Assembly (NCBI GenBank): GCA_022737715.1
Contig: JAIITD010000026.1
Coordinates: 1 to 16,302, forward strand
Direction: 5' to 3'
DNA length: 16,302 nucleotides
Source of the DNA: Veillonella sp.
Lineage (GTDB): Bacteria > Bacillota > Negativicutes > Veillonellales > Veillonellaceae
Positions 14,689 to 16,302 of the stretch are shown here, one piece after another. Made by a program: the position numbers and the translations under genes. The first letter of the stretch is position 1; every line of letters begins with the position of its first letter. The notes under the pieces were generated by a model. The model worked only from the letters and a program-made list of their open reading frames with translations. It searched no databases and had not been told where the DNA came from.

Positions 14689-14731
14689 TCGGTATACATT
14701 TCTTACTTAAGAAAATGTATACCGATTTTTT
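14689..14731 (+). terminator. Strong intrinsic terminator
   Basis: Perfect 13-bp arms, 14689-14701 (tcggtatacattt) and 14713-14725, are followed directly by six T residues at 14726-14731. It ends the unit of the Rossmann protein and the small protein and isolates the ribose genes. The 187-bp spacer from the small gene to rbsK otherwise holds only the rbs promoter region. Confidence 0.85.
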
Positions 14732-14761
14732 ATCCCCATAATTTATGGTTATTTATGTAGA

Positions 14762-14777
14762 TAAACAACGTTATTTA
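14762..14777 (+). promoter_or_regulatory. Candidate LacI-family operator upstream of rbsK
   Basis: The 16-bp sequence TAAACAACGTTATTTA is a palindrome with seven of eight base pairs matching, centred on a CG step within AACGTT. LacI/GalR-family repressors such as RbsR typically recognise palindromes with a central CG. It ends 3 bp before the candidate -10 box (14781-14786), so a bound repressor would cover the promoter. The regulator gene is not in the window. Confidence 0.5.
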
Positions 14778-14780
14778 CGC

Positions 14781-14786
14781 TATACT
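14781..14786 (+). promoter_or_regulatory. Candidate -10 box of the rbs operon
   Basis: TATACT matches 5 of 6 consensus bases. No good -35 box was found at the right distance, which is common for activated or repressed sugar promoters. Transcription would start about 38 nt before the rbsK ATG. Confidence 0.4.
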
Positions 14787-14830
14787 AATAACAGAATTAA
14801 GATACACTAATAAACAGGTAAGGAGATATC

Positions 14831-15715
14831 ATGAATCGCATTGTTGTTATAGGTAGTTGCAACATGGATATTGTGGTCCTCGCGGATAAACGTCCGACAG
14901 CAGGCGAAACAATTATGGGCAACGAACTGCACATCGCCCACGGCGGTAAAGGTGCTAACCAAGCGGTAGCAGCAGCTCGCCTAGGCGCTGAGGTTACTAT
15001 GGTAGGTTGTATCGGTCAAGATGCGTATGGCCAAATGATTTTAGATAACCTCAAAGAAAATCATATCAACACGGACTATATCGTCACTGTCCCAGATACG
15101 ACAACAGGTACTGCTCATATCACGTTAGCCGAAGGCGACAATAGCATCATCGTCATCGCTGGTGCTAATGCTAAGGTAGACCAATCTGTAGTGGATAATG
15201 CTTGGTCCGCTATCGAACAGGCCGATCTCGTAATGGTTCAAAATGAAATTCCTATTCCAACTATCGAATACATCGTTCGTCGTTGTCACGAGGCACAAGT
15301 GAAAGTCCTCTTAAATCCAGCTCCGGCAGCCGATCTCAATCCTGAATGGTTGGAATTGGCAACTTATATTACGCCAAACGAGCACGAATTATCATCCCTC
15401 TACCCTAACCAATCTACAGAGGAAACTTTATTAGCCAATGAAAATAAAATCATCGTTACCCTTGGTAGCCAAGGTGTGGGCTACGCTGATAATGGTGAAA
15501 TTCGCATTGTTCCGGGCTTTAAGGTAGATCCCGTAGACACAACAGGCGCAGGCGATACCTTTAATGGGGCCTTTGCTACGGCTATCGTTAATGGTAAAAG
15601 CCTAGCCGACGCCCTACACTACGGCAACGCAGCAGCAGCCCTTTCCATCCAAAAACTAGGTGCCCAAGGTGGCATGCCTACGAAGGATGAGGTCGACGCA
15701 TTCGTATCCAAGTAA
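14831..15715 (+). CDS. rbsK: Ribokinase RbsK
   Basis: RbsK phosphorylates D-ribose at O5 with ATP to make ribose 5-phosphate, which can feed PRPP synthesis. The 294-residue protein is a PfkB-family kinase of slightly less than usual length (about 309 in E. coli). Family signatures are the sugar-binding GGKGANQA at 38-45 and the nucleotide/anion-hole motif DTTGAGDTFNGAF at 236-248, with catalytic Asp242. The N-terminal GSCNMDIVV also contacts sugar. The start at 14831 has AAGGAG 5 nt upstream. It is the first gene of the ribose cluster. Assignment to ribose rather than another sugar rests mainly on the adjacent rbsD and rbsA. Confidence 0.92.
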   Translation: MNRIVVIGSCNMDIVVLADKRPTAGETIMGNELHIAHGGKGANQAVAAARLGAEVTMVGCIGQDAYGQMILDNLKENHINTDYIVTVPDTTTGTAHITLAEGDNSIIVIAGANAKVDQSVVDNAWSAIEQADLVMVQNEIPIPTIEYIVRRCHEAQVKVLLNPAPAADLNPEWLELATYITPNEHELSSLYPNQSTEETLLANENKIIVTLGSQGVGYADNGEIRIVPGFKVDPVDTTGAGDTFNGAFATAIVNGKSLADALHYGNAAAALSIQKLGAQGGMPTKDEVDAFVSK

Positions 15716-15773
15716 CACTAAGGAACTGAATAGGACTTCAACCGTCTCATTCATTGAAATGAAAGGAGTTAAC

Positions 15774-16187
15774 ATGCAACGACATGGTATTTTAAATAGT
15801 CATATTGCCAAGGTTCTTGCAGATCTTGGTCATACAGATACGATTTGTATTTCTGATTGTGGTCTACCCGTACCTGAAGGGGTTCAAAAGATTGACCTTG
15901 CTTTAGAGTTCGGTATACCAAGTTTTGAGCAGGTTGTATCTCTCATTACAAAGCATATGAAGATTGAAGCAATTCATATCGCCAAGGAAATGAAGGATTT
16001 TAATCCAAAGGGTCACGCCTTCTTGGAATCCACATTCCCTTGCGCTGATTTCGAATGGATTACAACTAGCCACGATGCTTTCAAAGAAGCAACAAAACAA
16101 TGCAAGTGCATCATTCGAACTGGTGAAGCATCTCCGTATGCAAATATCATCTTGCGTGCCGATTGCATCTTTAGCGACCGTCCGTAA
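15774..16187 (+). CDS. rbsD: D-ribose pyranase RbsD
   Basis: RbsD interconverts the pyranose and furanose forms of ribose after uptake, supplying the form that RbsK uses. The protein has 137 residues, the usual size. The N-terminus MQRHGILNSHIAKVLADLGH is highly typical and includes the catalytic His20. SDCGLPVP and the C-terminal IIRTGEASPYANIIL are family signatures. The start at 15774 is chosen for its AAAGGAG at 5-nt spacing and for homology; the open frame extends further upstream into rbsK but has no ribosome binding site there. It lies 58 nt after rbsK. Confidence 0.94.
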   Translation: MQRHGILNSHIAKVLADLGHTDTICISDCGLPVPEGVQKIDLALEFGIPSFEQVVSLITKHMKIEAIHIAKEMKDFNPKGHAFLESTFPCADFEWITTSHDAFKEATKQCKCIIRTGEASPYANIILRADCIFSDRP

Positions 16188-16252
16188 GACTATCGCATAT
16201 GAAACGTAACGCATAAGTAATCGATACTTTCACCAATCATATAGGAGTAGTT

Positions 16253-16302
16253 ATGGAAATTGTTATGTCAGGCATTGCAAAGGCATTTGGTACGAACCAA
16301 GT
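16253..16302 (+). CDS. rbsA: Ribose ABC transporter ATP-binding protein RbsA, N-terminal fragment
   Basis: Only 16 full codons are present before the window ends: MEIVMSGIAKAFGTNQ. The pattern 'M.G(I)(S/A)K.FG.N.' is how the first ATPase domain of sugar importers such as RbsA begins, and the location 65 nt after rbsD supports it. AGGAG at 16243-16247 with 5-nt spacing sets the start. RbsA would energise the importer with membrane protein RbsC and binding protein RbsB, which probably lie downstream. Confidence 0.8.
   Translation, partial: MEIVMSGIAKAFGTNQ

Noticed and set aside
14644..14830. A toxin gene next to the small antitoxin-like protein
   Set aside because: The region has no open frame of toxin size on either strand; it contains a terminator and the rbs promoter region.
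15903..16214. Minus-strand frame opposite rbsD
   Set aside because: It is antisense to rbsD, which has all family signatures, and has no supporting start signals.

Overview
The window looks like a chromosomal segment of a low-GC Firmicute-type bacterium. The gene styles (a HisZ-HisG fusion, ECF-class ABC transporter, CstA, Rbs system), AT-rich spacers and strong AGGAGG-type ribosome binding sites would fit the Negativicutes, most likely a Veillonella-like organism. That assignment is inference from gene style; no rRNA or other marker gene is present.

Layout. Positions 1-86 hold the first codons of a minus-strand cstA, with a promoter near 196-223 and a hairpin over its ribosome binding site. 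Positions 283-7948 are a complete minus-strand histidine operon, transcribed in the order hisZG, hisD, hisB, hisA, hisF, hisI, hisE, hisC, hisH. It encodes every step from PRPP + ATP to histidine except histinol-phosphate phosphatase. That missing step is supplied by a PHP-family hisK at 8088-8954, just upstream on the same strand. A perfect 14-bp inverted repeat sits between hisK and hisZG and overlaps the predicted his promoter, so it may be an operator, the hisK terminator, or both. A GNAT acetyltransferase of the phosphinothricin acetyltransferase type follows at 9025-9525.

Positions 9744-12798 are a minus-strand ECF transporter operon. It comprises one protein in which a membrane S-like domain is fused to an ATPase, a second ATPase with an altered signature motif, and the transmembrane coupling protein EcfT. 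A strong 17-bp-arm hairpin ends the operon and a promoter precedes it. Positions 13065-13532 encode a Lys/Ala-rich amphipathic-helix repeat protein (LEA-like) with its own promoter and terminator.

Near 13.6-13.75 kb the direction changes. On the plus strand a NAD(P)-binding Rossmann protein (13772-14428) and a 58-residue small protein (14467-14643) form one unit closed by a strong terminator. A ribose cluster then begins: a candidate LacI-family operator, rbsK, rbsD and the first codons of rbsA, which runs off the window.

No tRNA, rRNA, CRISPR array, insertion sequence or phage gene was recognised. The most unusual points are the HisZ-HisG fusion, the inverted repeat embedded in the his promoter, the S-domain/ATPase fusion paired with a degenerate-signature ATPase, and the hairpin that masks the cstA ribosome binding site.
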